Shown here: piece by piece, positions 1-11,816 of the stretch
Numbering within the stretch: the first letter of the stretch is position 1
Layout of the letters: the number at the start of each line of letters is the position of its first letter
Source of the DNA: Phylloscopus collybita
Taxonomy: Eukaryota; Chordata; Aves; Passeriformes; Phylloscopidae
NCBI GenBank assembly: GCA_027886175.1
Contig: JAJNNQ010000010.1
Coordinates: 1,279,001-1,343,000 of the forward strand
Reading direction: 5' to 3'
Length of the DNA stretch: 64,000 nucleotides
Position numbers and translations under genes: made by a program
The notes under the pieces: generated by a model
The model's input: the letters and a program-made list of their open reading frames with translations, nothing else
The model's database searches: none
What the model was told of the DNA's origin: nothing

Positions 1-158
1 ATCAGCCTGGTGTGTGCTCAGGGACATCTGCTCTCTGTCCTTCCTGGAGATCCAAGCAGCAACAGCAGCCGAGAGGGAAATGATGTCAGGGAAGAAGTTC
101 TCCATCATGATGGATTCCAGATCCTTGGGCTTATTATTTTGCTACTACAAGTAGCCAC

Positions 159-163
<5 letters not shown>

Positions 164-189
<26 letters not shown>
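164..189. repeat. Poly-A tract, 26 As
   Basis: An uninterrupted run of 26 adenines. It could be the tail of a retroposed sequence, but the DNA to its left is not a retroposon I recognise and I see no target-site duplication. It may simply be a mononucleotide microsatellite. Confidence 0.95.
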
Positions 190-194
<5 letters not shown>

Positions 195-321
195 AACCAA
201 ACAGAAAACCTCCTTGAAATTGTCTGAGCCCTCAAGCAACAGTTTGGAGGCACAATATTTTGCTAATGGGATCCTTTTCGTGTCACCCCTTTTGTTTGTA
301 ACACATCGAGCCCTGATCCCA

Positions 322-350
322 TTTGTTTTGTTTTGTTTTGTTTTGTTTTT
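322..350. repeat. (TTTTG)n microsatellite
   Basis: About five tandem copies of a TTTTG pentanucleotide ending in a short T run. It lies 130 bases after the poly-A tract. Confidence 0.9.
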
Positions 351-489
351 CCACAACATGTTCCTGTGCCAACAAGCAAATTCTCTCATTCATCATTCTT
401 TGCAGTCAGCAGTGAATTCCATTTTCATTCCTGGAGGCACTTCTCTGCTTTTGCCTTTTTCCATCCCATTTCTTACTTCTCTTTAAACT

Positions 490-3400
490 GGTATTTTTTT
501 TTTGCTGTTTCCTAATGAGCTTGTCCAGCACTGCTGTCCCACGTTCCTCTGGACACATTCAGTGCTACTCCTCTAAAGGCAGCTGCTCCAAGAGTGGTCA
601 GGGCACAAAATTCCCCTTTCCTGAGCTGTCCCTGGCAGGAAGGGAGGGAAGCTCCAGCCCTGCAGAGAGGGTTCTCCCTGCTCAGCCAGCCCTTTAAAAT
701 CCATTCCATTAGCAATCATGGAAGCCACTACAACATGGGGAGGAGGGATACATCCTGCAGTGAGTCTGATGATCAAAAGAAAGTTTGATTAAAAAACAGT
801 GTGTAGATTAAAGGCTAATTGGTTCTTCTTTCATTAATAGCAGTCTTTATTTCTTGCAAAAGTTAAATAGCTTTGTAATTAACAGTGACATGTTTAGACT
901 AGAGAGGGCTGAGTTTAAATCTCTATTAATGACTGTTTCTTGGATTTTAAAGCAAAAGTGAAGGCTTTCAGCTACAGTTTTGATCTTTTCCCTTCTCATT
1001 TACTCACTTTTAAGAGGATGTCAGATATATGGTTTTATCTTTGTCCTCCTGTTGGGGCTTACTAAATAGATTAAGTCTAATAACATCTACCCTCAGTTCT
1101 AAATCATCATGTTGATCCAGACCTTCTTGCTCTGCCACTTCTCTGGTGTCTTCTTTGCCTTTTTGGTGTCTATGTGTGCTGCTGCCCCATAAAATGTGGA
1201 ATTCAGGCACAAGGTCCAATAATTTAACTGGTTGCCAGGTGAATTATACTACTGGCCAGCCCATTAATATTTAGGCTAAAGAGTTTTGGGGTATGACATT
1301 GTCTTTGTGCCTCCAAAGGGCTTGAATTATTTTGGGGTTGCAGTGGTATTCAAAAAATCCCCCCTGAAAAATGCTGCAAATGCACATCTGCATTTTTTTT
1401 TTCCCCTTCACTGATATCTTAGCAATGCTGTTACCATTGTGGGAGCTTTGCAAAATGATTCCCCTTCCTTGAATGTTCTTACACTTGACAGAGCTTTTCC
1501 CTGAGCTGTCCCTGAAAACAAACAGCACAGTCTGGGCAGTAAATCAGAGCAGCGATGATTTACTGTACTTTGTATGCTAAGGTAAGCTTTTGGCAGAGCA
1601 AATGCATAAACTGCAGAAAATCTTTTTTTAAACAACCACAGGGTTCAACTGCCCTTCAAGGTTTTTGTAAGGATGTTTTAAAATTATATTGCCTAGATTA
1701 GTATCTGTGGTAGATAAAGCAGCTTGGAATACTTTGCTGCTCAAAAAAAAAATAGAGAAAAAGAATATTACATGACTCTTTTGTGCTCTTTAGCCTGTGA
1801 GGAGATGGTAATTGAATAGTTCCCTTTAAGAATATGTCAGGTGGAAAGATGCCCTGTGTGCTAAATGGATGCATTTTTGTCTGAGAGACTGATGCTTTGT
1901 TCAGTCTGTCCATTTTAATCTTATTCTTGCACAACAGATTTGTACAGAGGAGACACTTCTTGTGGGGAACAAAGGGTCAGAGACCTGACATCAGAGGGAA
2001 GGCAGATGGGACTCTGAGCAGCAGCTACTGCCAGCTGCCTTTTGGGCAGAAAAGCACCAACCACGAAACAAAAAGTGGGGAATTCACCTTTCCTTCACAG
2101 ATTGAGTTGAGCTTTTAAGTGTTTTCTTCACTCTCCTACCTTACACTCTTTTTCTAATGTCTAAATCTATGCAATGTGACAGGATGTAATAATGACAGGA
2201 TTAGTGATTTAACAATCTGATTTGCTGCCATTTATCTGTCTTTCAAACCTGCCAAAATTCAGTAGAGTTATAGATTGACCATTTCATGGTGCTTTCCTTT
2301 CTTGGCCAAGATATTATTGATCCCAGATTGTTTCTCAACATTCAGCTTTCCACATTACCATTGTCACAAGCATCAGCAGGGCTCCCTGACTTTGACAAAT
2401 CTTTTTCTAGAGAAATTGTTGGTCTCACTGGTTGAATCTCAGCTTTTACCTACGGTGGTATTTCCCTCAGGCCAGAGGTTTGGGGACATTTTTGTATTTA
2501 CATGTATTTATTTACCCAGCTTTTCAACTCACCTCTGTTTGATGCCCTTAACGAATTTCAAAACCAAATGAGGAATGTTCTTTTAATAGCTGACTTGGGG
2601 AAATTATGCAAATATGAGGCCTGATTGTTTTCAGGAGTTTAAATAATGTTTCATAAATTCTGTAATTGCAATAGCCACGCCAGCTTGCTGTTGTGATGTG
2701 TGCATTTCTAGTGCAGCCATATGAACATCCCCACCTCAGGACTGCACTCCCATTTACAGGGCTCTGTATCTAGTGTGGGTTTTGTATTCTTTGACAAGGC
2801 TGCCTTATTGGAGCCATATGGTTGGATTGTTAAACATCTGTAGCATAGGAGTAACAATTCCAGAGCTTCCTGCCATCTGGATGAATCACAATCCCTGCAA
2901 TTCCACGCATATGTTCCAGCAGCACACCGACACCACAGCCCAGTGTGCTCATGATGAGAAGAAAAAGAATGGCTTGTGTGATCAGTGCAAAAGTTGGACA
3001 CTCCTAGAAAACATTGAATCAGCAGCTTAAACTTCCTGAATATTCATAATGTTTGTTCATACGTCAGATTTGTTGATTTTTTTTTTCACTTTATAAGGCA
3101 GTAGCTCATTAGCATTTTAGTAGAAATGTTGCCCTGCCTTCTCACCTCTATTTTAAATTCCTTGTGGTGAGCATTCCTGTAACTTGAAAATATATTGTTT
3201 GAAAGCTGCTGGATTTTTAAAATACGTTTTTGTTATCTTTACAGACACACTTTAAAGCCAGTGCTGGCGCTTTCTGTGAGAGCCTTACTGTTACATTATT
3301 CAAGTACAGAGTTCTGTACATCAATAATGCAACCAAAATTAGGGGAAATGCTATAGCAGGACATAGATACGTCCTATCAGGGGACATTCTTTTTCTCTGT

Positions 3401-4768
3401 CTGATTTGGGATGTGTGACAGTGAGAAAATGGTGTGGAAGGCCCTTCTGCATATAGTTATTAATTATAGAATTGAAATGACAGCAGGAGACACTTTGAAA
3501 TTTCTCCCTTTATATGCATTGGAGATGACTCCATACATCTTTTCCCAGTGAAGAACATAGGGAAAATTGTTTGAATCCTTTGTTCCTATCTGAAGGGAAA
3601 CTGAGAGGAAATGGGGTTTTGCTTGTTCATTCAGAACCTCTTGGGACACAGGAGTGTGAGGGCACAGGGACACCAGCCCCAAAAGCAGGTCAGTTCAGCT
3701 GGTGACACAGATGAAACCAGTGGGTTCCTGTTTAGCCTAAAGACACTGGAGAGATCCCCTGAATGGGAAGGTGGAAAGGTCAGTTCTTATCTCCCATCCA
3801 TCATTTTATGCTTGCACTCAGCCTCTGGATGCTGAGGAATTTGCAAAGATGCTGGTGGGGAGCAGTAATGAAACAAGGGAAGGACTTCTGGAAGTAGTGC
3901 AGGAGGAGGAGGAGAAACAAAACGCTCATATAAAGGAATGAAAATAGCATAAAGTTAAAAAGAAGGGAATGCTGAAGCTATATAATATCTCAAGGGGCTT
4001 AATAAATATCAGAGGAAAAAATTATGCAGGCATTATGGTTGGAAAAAGATTTAGACTGTTGCTAGCGTAGCAGAAAAGGCTTTTTGGCTGCTTTAGGCAG
4101 TCTCTGTAGGATCAGTATAAAAGCACACTGGGACTGCAGACACAGAAGGAGGCACTGGATCCAGAGCTCCTCATGATGCTCATGCTGATGCCTGGATGGC
4201 TGGGAGCTTCAGCAGGATGAGAAAAAATTACAAGAATCGTAGATGTGATTCATTGTTGAGTTCAAAGGAAGAGCCATGCAAAGTTTAGTCCATTAATTTG
4301 CCCTCTTTTAGCAAAGTCAGGCTGGTCCCCAGCTGCTCTAAATCAGCACAGATCCACCAGGATATGTCTGGATGCCCTTTCAAATCCTGCTCCTGCTGGG
4401 ATGCACCTCAGGGTGGTTCATGGCAGCCTGCACAGGTCCTGCATGGCCTGGAGGCACCAGGGCTGTTCCACAGTGGCTTTGTTACCCAACCCTCCCCGTG
4501 CTGCTGGGACCCATTTGTTTGCACAGAATGAAAACAGGGTCCTGTGCATCCCAGGGATGAATGGACTGGTTCCAAGGATGTGGATATACAGAGCATTTGG
4601 CACTTACAGAATTATGAAGACAAAATCCCAGAAGGTTTTCCCCTCCAAAACAAGTTTGCAGTTCATGAGTAGTCTAGGCATGTGGTGAGCCAGGTTAATT
4701 TATGGAAATCAATAGGGTCAGAAAGAAGACAAATGTGTGAAATGGAACAGGTTTAAAATTGAAATTGG
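490..4768. other. Unique intronic sequence, no gene seen
   Basis: AT-rich sequence with only short, unrelated reading frames, many of which begin at GTG, CTG or TTG rather than ATG. A minus-strand frame at 2708-3001 happens to be cysteine-rich but lacks EGF spacing and lies opposite to MEGF11, so I do not call it. No repeat family was recognised here. Confidence 0.5.
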
Positions 4769-4835
4769 AATCATAGAATGGTTTGGGTTGGAAAGGACCT
4801 TAAAGGTCAGCTTGTTCCAACCCACAAGTTGTTTT
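4769..4835 (-). mobile_element. CR1 LINE 3' tail, truncated
   Basis: The + strand opens with aatcatagaatggtttggg and continues through ggttggaaaggaccttaaag. This is the reverse complement of the conserved 3' end of avian CR1 elements, so the element is on the minus strand. Only about 65 bases of the 3' UTR are recognisable, as is usual for 5'-truncated CR1 copies. It carries no coding part. Confidence 0.9.
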
Positions 4836-5270
4836 CATGATCACTCCTTTACATCTTTTTCCCATTAATAGATTTTCCTTGTGCTCTGGAGAAGTTTTAA
4901 AGCCTAGGAGAAAAGGAAGGAAAGTCTGAGAGAAGAAGAGAAGTTAACTAAATGGAGACGGCCTTTAAAAAGAGTTCCTGACGTACATACAAAATCTGAG
5001 ATAGCATCTCTTTCTGCTTCCTTTCTGTATTCCTCTGGCTGTGACCTTCCCTGTTTCCACACAAACTCTGCATGTCTGGGAAGTCACCAGTCAGATGTGG
5101 GGGACAGTTATCAGCAGCTTCCTTCTTGCCTACAAAACTGAGCTACTGCAGCCTCCTGCCAGACGGCAGTGCCAGTGGCCCCTTCCTCCTTTCTAGGCAT
5201 CTTACAGACTGAAAATGTGAATAAAACTGAATCACTGACACTGTAAGAATGGCTGAAGTGCCACAATAGA

Positions 5271-5480
5271 ATGATAACAGATGATAACACATGGTAACAT
5301 GTGAATAACACATGGTAACACATAAATAACAGGATAACACACGATAACACATGAATAATGTATGATAACACACAATAACATGTGATGGCATATGGTGACT
5401 GATAACACATGATAACACATGATAACACATGATAACACATGATTACACATGATTACACATGATAACACATGATAACATAG
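5271..5480. repeat. 10-bp-period minisatellite, unit gataacacat
   Basis: About 21 tandem units of roughly 10 bases. The last eight units (5401-5480) are almost perfect copies of gataacacat, with a gattacacat variant twice. The left part is degenerate (gaataacaca, ggtaacaca, gataacacac and similar), which suggests older copies on that side and recent homogenisation on the right. Because the period is not a multiple of three, the array stays open in several frames on the minus strand and produces repetitive hypothetical peptides that are not genes. It ends directly against the LTR fragment that follows. Confidence 0.95.
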
Positions 5481-5486
5481 CAGGGC

Positions 5487-5758
5487 TGTGGGTTAACCCA
5501 GTGTCTCCTCCCTCACTGCAGCCGCTCCCATTCCCTTTGTCTGATGGGATGGGAGAAGGGGAAAGAAGAGTCAAAGAAAGCAAACTTGTGGATTGAGATA
5601 AAATAAATGTGAATGATCCTGAGGAGCAGAGAAAGCCTCGGTGCTGTGCCAGCACAGTTCAGCAGTAGCTGAAATGTCACGTTGATTTGGTCACCAATCT
5701 AAACCACAGCATGATCCAAGCTGAGAGGAGTTAACCCCATCCCAGCCAGCCCAGTACA
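5487..5758 (-). mobile_element. Endogenous retrovirus LTR fragment (ERVL-like), internally shortened
   Basis: The + strand begins tgtgggttaaccc, includes cttgtggattgagataaaat near 5585 and ends atcccagccagcccagtaca. These are the hallmarks, in order, of a common bird LTR that on its own sense strand starts near 'ctgggatag..gttaa' and ends in '..ggttaaacca..aca', so this copy is antisense. At about 270 bases it is shorter than the full LTRs I recall, implying a deletion. I could not find matching 5-bp flanks. The recognition rests on memory, so the family name is left open. Confidence 0.55.
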
Positions 5759-5759
5759 G

Positions 5760-6351
5760 CCAGCCCCACTGCAGATAATAAAACACTCAGTGTGATCCTC
5801 AGGAAATCTCCTCATGGGGTTTTTTTTTTGTCTTTCCACTTCTTGGTTTCAGTAGTGGTAGGGGAGTACTTTGGAAGCTGGAGAGAAGCACTCTTTTCAA
5901 GTGTTTTTGTCTCTGTTCAGAATGTTGGGAAGGACGAGCTGGTGCTGGCAGTTGTCTGGGCTGGCTGAGGCTTTGTGGGCCTTGCTCCTGCCACCCTCTG
6001 CTCTCACAGCCTTTTATAGCAACAGCCATGGATGCCCTAAATACAGCAACCTGGGCAAGCAGGAGGAGGTATTTGGCTACCTGGGTGGACTTACTTACAG
6101 CTCAGCTACTCCCCATCTCCTGTAGCACAGGAATGAGAGTGGCTGGAAGCATTTGGCAGATGGAATTTGGCCCAGACTGTACAGTGCTTTCAGCATCTTC
6201 CTGTGCATAATGTGCATTTCTTTTATGTGAACTTTTGGAACGCCTGTCTGTAATTATTCCATCCTTTTAGCAGTGCCTCTGAACAATACCAATGGCATTC
6301 ACACAGGGAATACCACGTGAGCCTGACATAAGAAATACCATTCCAGGCACA
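5760..6351. other. Unique intronic sequence, no gene seen
   Basis: Mixed-composition sequence between the LTR fragment and the next CR1 tail. It holds a run of Ts near 5819-5829 and short frames with no recognisable domain. Confidence 0.5.
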
Positions 6352-6440
6352 TGGTGTGATCCTGTGCAGGGCCAGGAGCTGGAATTCAATGATCTTTGTG
6401 GGTCCTTTCCAGCTCTGACCTGTGATTCTATGATTCTATC
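6352..6440 (+). mobile_element. CR1 LINE 3' tail
   Basis: It reads gatcctgtgcagggccagga, then gatctttgtgggtcctttcc, and closes with the duplicated terminal octamer tgattctatgattctat. That order is the sense-strand 3' end of avian CR1. Only the last ~90 bases are present. A close relative lies at 48487-48566. Confidence 0.92.
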
Positions 6441-6976
6441 AATCTCCTTAATTCCTGGGAGTGGGTTTGCTGGGTGGGAATTTTAATAAGTTGTCATTCC
6501 CTTTGTTCCCAGTTAACTTTGGGCTTTGTGGCACATATTCCACATCTCATAGTAGGATAAAGATATATTATTTCATGGATTTTTTGCAACTGCATCCATT
6601 TCTGATGGAGACTATAAAAAAAGAGCAGTTACTCTGGAGCTTAATGCAAACTGACAGTGGTCTGTTATGGAAGAAGTCTTGAAAATTTGTAGAAAGCAAT
6701 CACTTAAGTTAAAATATAAAATACTTACAACTCTGAAACATAAAACATTTAGACCAAAATGTAAAAATATTAAGATGCCAAATTGTGCAGAAAATCACTC
6801 TGAGACTTTGGAAAAGAAGTAATTTCTTCCTATTGAATCTACAACTTTGCAGCAGAGGCCTGGATATCAAACAGGGTGGGTGCTCCAATTTCCATCTCCT
6901 TGGGTGAGAATTGTGGCTGTGCACCATTTCTGAGTGGTGTTAACACACCACAGTAATAAATGATCTGCAAAGTGAG

Positions 6977-7215
6977 TTCATGGAATGCTTTGGGTTGGAA
7001 GGGAACTTTAATCCCATTCCACCCCTGCCATGGGCAGGGACACCTCCCACTGTCCCAGGCTGCTCCCAGCCCCATCCAGCCTGGCCTTGGGCACTGCCAG
7101 GGATCCAGGGGCAGCCACAGCTGCTCTGGGCACCCTGTGCCAGGGCCTGCCCACCTCCCAGGGAATATTTCCTTCCCAATATCCCATCCAGCCCTGCCCT
7201 CTGGCAGCTGAAGTT
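6977..7215 (-). mobile_element. CR1 LINE 3' end, about 240 bases, antisense
   Basis: It starts ttcatggaatgctttgggtt and continues with the CR1 landmarks ccatgggcagggacacctcc, aggctgctcccagccccatc, cagcctggccttgggcactg and ctgccctctggcag. It is the longest CR1 copy in the window. The overlapping GC-rich open frames on both strands here are by-products of this repeat. Confidence 0.92.
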
Positions 7216-10200
7216 GCTGATAGTGAAGGGAAATTCTTCATGGGACACGGGAAACAAAAGAGTGTGGGAGGGCAAAATGGGTAATAGGAGTGAAACTAAA
7301 GATGCCCAGAGGGCACACTATGGAAATTTTATGTTTGCAATAGAGTCAGTTGGCAAATCACTTTTCATTTCTGGTTCCTTAGTTGTTCTGAGGGAAGGAA
7401 GATGATGTCGGCTGGAAAAGCATCTGTTAACACTCGATACTTAGTACAGGGAAGGGGATTAATCAGGTGTCAAAAAGCTAATCAGGGACAGAGCTCTTCT
7501 AAGCAGCCATGGAGCTGTCCTTTAGAACCTGATGTGCTTGGAACTGTGTCTACAGACATTCCCTTTTCCTCTCTGTGTGAGGATTACAGTGTTCCCCTTC
7601 ACATTGTGTGCTGTTGCACTTACTTTCCATTTTAATAGTGGGGTTTTAAGGCTCCCAAGGGAGATTTTTCATGCAACTTCAGTCCATTGCAGATTTGATC
7701 ACAAAACGTTTTTGAATAGTTTATCTTAAGCTCAATATTTCTAACGTAGGTATTCACTTATGGAAACCTCACTTTCTCTGATGCAGGAAGTCAAGAGGAA
7801 CTATTTAATCAATCTATCTAACCTCAAACCTTTTCTTCTTTTTATCAAGATTTTTCCTTTCTGAATGCTATGATTTACTTTTATTACTATAATATCCAGA
7901 AATCCATGTGCAAAGCTAGAAGATGGCCTTGCTTCACAAAGCTTACACTGTAAATATGTAAATTGAGTCAAAAAAAGAAAGTTTTTTTTATTAAAAATAA
8001 AAAAGTGTGTATGAAACATGTTACAAGGAGACTGATAAAGAAATGGAACCTTTTCAGGTACAGCAGTGCTGTGCACAGGAGCTCTGCTGAGGCAGCTCTC
8101 TGGTACACATCTTGGATCTGATGTCACCACACCTGCATTCACAGTGTCATGTTTTGACAAATGTCCAGCTTAAATAGAATTCCTTTTAAAAGCATTACTG
8201 AAAGCATCAAAAGTTATCTTTTCACCAAATACTGCCAATGTTATGTCATAGTTACCTTATTATAAGTGATAGTTTCTGATAATTAGAGAAAAGTTTTTGT
8301 TTCCAGCTCCCATCTTCTATCTTCTATCTTCACAGACCACAGTGTGAATCTCAGGAACTGGAAAGTGCATTTTACTGTGTATCATTAATAGAAATTCAAC
8401 ATCCAGAAATTGGGCTTGATCCTAAATCAGCTGAACTTCTGCAATCTGGAGTTGGTGACAGGAAGCTTAAAGGACTGGCTTGAGATGAGAGTCAGGCCCC
8501 ATCATTACACAAAAAATTTCCTGTGTTGCCTTTTTTGCAGTTCTTTTCAGAAAGGTGCTGTGAAACACATTGCTGTGATTCCTTTTGAAATGTGAGAAAA
8601 GTGAAAAGAGTCTGCATTTAAATATTCCATCCCCAGGAACGTTTGTGTAGCTTATACACAAGCATGATCTTCAAACAGAGCACAGTCTGTCCTTGATTTC
8701 AGCAGTGTCACCTTCACTTGCATTGTGGGCCTTGGCTTGAAATGAAATCTGCAATGTGTTGGCCCTCTGGGGCCTGTGCGTGGCCTCAAGGACAGGTTTT
8801 GCCTTTAGAAATTTGTCCATATTCATCTTGTTTTGGTGAGAAACAAAGAATGGATTGTTGTTAGATTGACTTGATAAATTTTGGAATAAGAATGAAGAAA
8901 GATTTTGTTGGTAACATCGATAGTTTATTCAATTTGCTACAGGACTAAAAGTTTTCTAGGAACATCTGTGTAATTTGGTTTTATTAAGTGTTGCATTGCC
9001 TAGCAAAGACAGCCAGAAGTGTCATGCAGTCCAGATGCCTTCATCCATCTACTTTTGATCTTTTAGGAACAACATTTTTGATGCTTCCATCCTCACTCTA
9101 ATACACAGCACACACTCTGTACCTATGAAAATCAATCAGCAGTGGAGCTGTGTCATTTGCTGTCAGAAAATAGAATTTTCTTGGCATGAGACCCACAATT
9201 CAGGGCAAGTCAGTAATCAGAGAACTACGGACATGTAGCAAGGCTACTAGATTTAAAAATAAATATATCACAAGCTGATGGAATTTGTACACAAAGAAAT
9301 TCACTCAATGCCCTGAGTGGGTAACCTGTAGCAAAATATGCAAGTGCTGTGATTTTGAGGTGATTTCCATTTATAAATGTTTCCAATTATAAATGTGTGA
9401 GGGTTTTTTTCTGATAATGGCTCATTTTCTTTGACATTTTCCCATGTGCTTCCTGTCTCACTGTTTAAATCAAACAGCTCCTCAGCCAGTGTTGGAGCTG
9501 TAAATTCCTGGTCTCTTGGATTGCTGCAGTCACAGGAAGAAAGCAGAGGTGGCATGAAGCAAAGCAGTGGTACTGTACTGGTGGAGTTTCTATGGTGAGG
9601 CTGGAAATATCCCCCAGCAGTTGAGTTTCACCCAGTTCTGCCACACCTCTCACCTGTCCATCTGTCATTTACTTCTCACCTTCCTCACCTGCAGGGCCCT
9701 GCCGGTTCCTCCAGTCTTTCTATGATGGAAATGTTTGTAATTTGCCACTTTTAGCTAATTTGCAGCTCTGTGCTTCACACCAGGCAGCTCATTTTCCATT
9801 TCAGCATAACTCCCAGGAGAGCTCAGACTGCAGGCAAAGTTACCCAGGAGTGGAGAAGGGGCATTCCTGCCTCTGTGCTGGGTGTGGTGTGGTGCCAGCT
9901 GCCCTCACAGATAGTTTGATAGGCCAGGTTATGCTTTCTCTTCTTCTGGTAGGTTTGGCTGCTGCTCCACAGATTGGCAGGAAAGCTGGAAGGGCCAGGG
10001 ATCATAGGTACAAGCTTCTCCTCTATTCCCAACCTGTCAAGAATTTAGTTTCCTCAGGCAGCAACAAAGAAATCCCCTGAAGTTAAGAACGGAATGACTG
10101 GGGAAAACTTTCACTGGTTTTGGCACTTCTGTCCTCACAAAACCTAGAGCTTCCTGCAGGCAAAGCCTATTTGACTGCATTTGGTTTTGTTGGAGTGAGG

Positions 10201-10844
10201 TCTCCTAGGCTGTGTACAGAGAGAATGCCAAGAGTAAATGTTAGTATTTCTGCATTGCTTAGAAAAAGATAGTGCTGCTCTTTCAGAAGGTGCCACACAG
10301 AGCACAGTTTGCAGACAAATTAAGTTTGTTGGTTGGATGAATCAAGCTCCAGTAGAAAATTAACAAGTAGAAATGTATTTCCTACAAATTGCTGGGAAGA
10401 GTTGGTCAATTTACCAAAATGGAAGGAGCAGACAGAGGGCACAGGAGGGGAAAAGCTTTCCAGGGTCACAGATTCTGCTCTGCTGATTCAGGATCTCCCT
10501 TAACCTCATTAACAGTTTGAACTAGTGCTAATGATTGTTTTGAACCCTGAGTGAGGCAATGAGAAATCGTTTACCAGAAAATGTTAAATGCTGAAATTGT
10601 CCCACAGAATAATATTGTATTAGAACATTGATCAGCAGAATTGATCTCAGCTTAACTCTTTCCCCCAAACATGGCAGAATGCAATGATTATCTCTACTTG
10701 AAGCAATGACAGAAAATGCATAAAATCAGTTGCAGGCCTCAAAGGATCAACAACCATCAATATTTAGCTGATCCCTGATGAGTTCTCTCTGGGCTCCAAT
10801 TCACTTTCTGTGAAGGCAATGAGAAAGACTGAGCCTTAAAACTG
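7216..10844. other. Unique intronic sequence, no gene seen
   Basis: AT-rich sequence up to the solo LTR. No recognisable repeat or exon. Short open frames (for example 7801-8160 on the minus strand and 9742-10080 on the plus strand) show no domain, no conserved residues and no supporting splice pattern. Confidence 0.5.
10840..10844 (+). repeat. Left target-site duplication of solo LTR (AACTG)
   Basis: AACTG directly precedes the LTR's TGTCTTGG end. The identical pentamer follows the LTR's other end at 11817-11821. A 5-bp duplication is typical of ERVL-type integration. Confidence 0.85.
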
Positions 10845-11099
10845 TGTCTTGGTTTGAAAGACCGGTGTCTGCCACGCAAGGCAGGAACCTCCCTTGGAAC
10901 AGAGAACATGACCCCCTTCCCTCTGAATTATTATAACTTTGAAATTGCAGTGCTTTCAGGGAAAGCTGTGGGAAAAGGAACACCAGTTCTTTCCCAGTGT
11001 GCATAACAAGGCAAACAAACAACGAGGAGCAGAGCAGGAACCCAGCCCCAGCCGCCTCCCGGCCGCGGCGCTTTCCCCTTGGCTGCAGTTCCGGGCACA

Positions 11100-11115
11100 G
11101 CCGCAGGGGGCGCTG
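11100..11115 (+). promoter_or_regulatory. CTCF-like motif 1
   Basis: Reads gccgcagggggcgctg. The core CAGGGGGCGC (11104-11113) is the most conserved part of the vertebrate CTCF motif, and about 12 of 14 core positions fit the consensus. It is in the same direction as motif 2, 59 bases away. Occupancy is not known. Confidence 0.55.
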
Positions 11116-11158
11116 CTGGCTCCGGGCCGGGCCGGGCGGGTGCGATGGTTCCTCCGAG

Positions 11159-11174
11159 CCTGCAGGGGGCGCTG
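11159..11174 (+). promoter_or_regulatory. CTCF-like motif 2
   Basis: Reads cctgcagggggcgctg with core CAGGGGGCGC at 11163-11172. About 13 of 14 core positions fit the CTCF consensus. It has the same core and orientation as motif 1. Confidence 0.55.
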
Positions 11175-11816
11175 TGGCGCGGGCCCAGCCGCGTTTCTCC
11201 CTCAGGCGGTGATGGCGGGAGGCGGGATGGGGAAAGGGGAAAGGGGCTGCAGCAGGAACCTTGGAGCAGCGCCTGGCAAGGGAGGGATGAGCAGACCCCA
11301 GAGGAGCAAAGGAAATGTATCAGAAACTCTGCAGCTGTAGCAGCAACTGCAGGCTGTCCAGCAGGCAGCGTAGCAAAAGTTTCTTAGTAGCTCAGGTTTC
11401 CCCTGAGGTACCTGAGATGGTGAGGGCCTTTTTTTAGTGAGGTAGGGTGTTAATAAGGTTCCAGTGCAACAGCTGCTCCCACAAGCAGAGCTTCACTCAT
11501 GGTAGGAGCAGACAGCAGGAGATGGAGCCTCACAGTGCTGGTGGATTCTCCCCATGATGAGGGCAGCCTGTCTCCCCACTGATGCCACAGCGAGAGTGAG
11601 GAGCTACGCCCAGCCCCTTCCCTCAGCTCAAAACCTCGAGGTGTATATTCTTCCAAAGAGAAGACCTCCCAGGTAAGAGAGTAGCCAGCTGCACCCTTCT
11701 CCCACCTTGGCCATTTCGTTAGTCTCCCTTAAATATTGGTCATTATTGTCTCAGCAACAGATGGGACAAAATTCCATGAGAGAAAGAAACAAAAGGAAAA
11801 ATCCTAACCCCCAACA

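Larger units (their letters stand above)
11041..11230. promoter_or_regulatory. CpG-dense block inside the solo LTR
   Basis: About 22 CpG dinucleotides fall in roughly 190 bases (for example cggccgcggcgc and gggccgggccgggcggg), in an otherwise CpG-poor window. It lies wholly within the solo LTR, so it is most simply the LTR's own promoter/enhancer core rather than a host gene promoter. Retained CpGs suggest either a young insertion or protection from methylation. Confidence 0.75.
10845..11816 (-). mobile_element. Solo LTR of an endogenous retrovirus (ERVL-like), antisense to MEGF11
   Basis: On the + strand the element runs from tgtcttggtttgaaag to aaaatcctaacccccaaca, so both strands begin TG and end CA. 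It is flanked by identical AACTG pentamers, is 972 bases long and contains no internal retroviral gene, which fits recombination between two LTRs. The left part (cttccctctgaattattata) and right part (gggacaaaattccatgag) match my memory of a songbird LTR whose sense strand starts TGTTGGGGGTTAGG, hence the minus orientation. The centre (about 11041-11230) is very CpG-rich. The 5-bp duplication points to the ERVL class rather than ERVK (usually 6 bp). The ends and duplication are seen directly. The class and orientation are inferred. Confidence 0.85.

Noticed and set aside
164..189. Poly-A as the tail of a processed retrogene
   Set aside because: No recognisable coding sequence to its left within the window and no target-site duplication seen.
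2708..3001. Minus-strand cysteine-rich frame resembling an EGF fragment (CRCAAGTYAWNC)
   Set aside because: Cysteine spacing does not complete an EGF module, there are no flanking splice sites, and it is opposite to MEGF11.
5111..5468. Overlapping minus-strand frames encoding repeated CYHVLSCVIM-type peptides
   Set aside because: They are translations of the 10-bp tandem repeat in several frames, not a gene.
6940..7405. Overlapping frames of up to 141 codons on both strands
   Set aside because: Mostly the CR1 3' untranslated tail, which is non-coding. Proline/glycine-rich peptides are expected from its GC-rich sequence.
10939..11387. GC-rich plus-strand frames of 102-133 codons
   Set aside because: They lie inside the solo LTR, are open because of high GC content, and show no domain.
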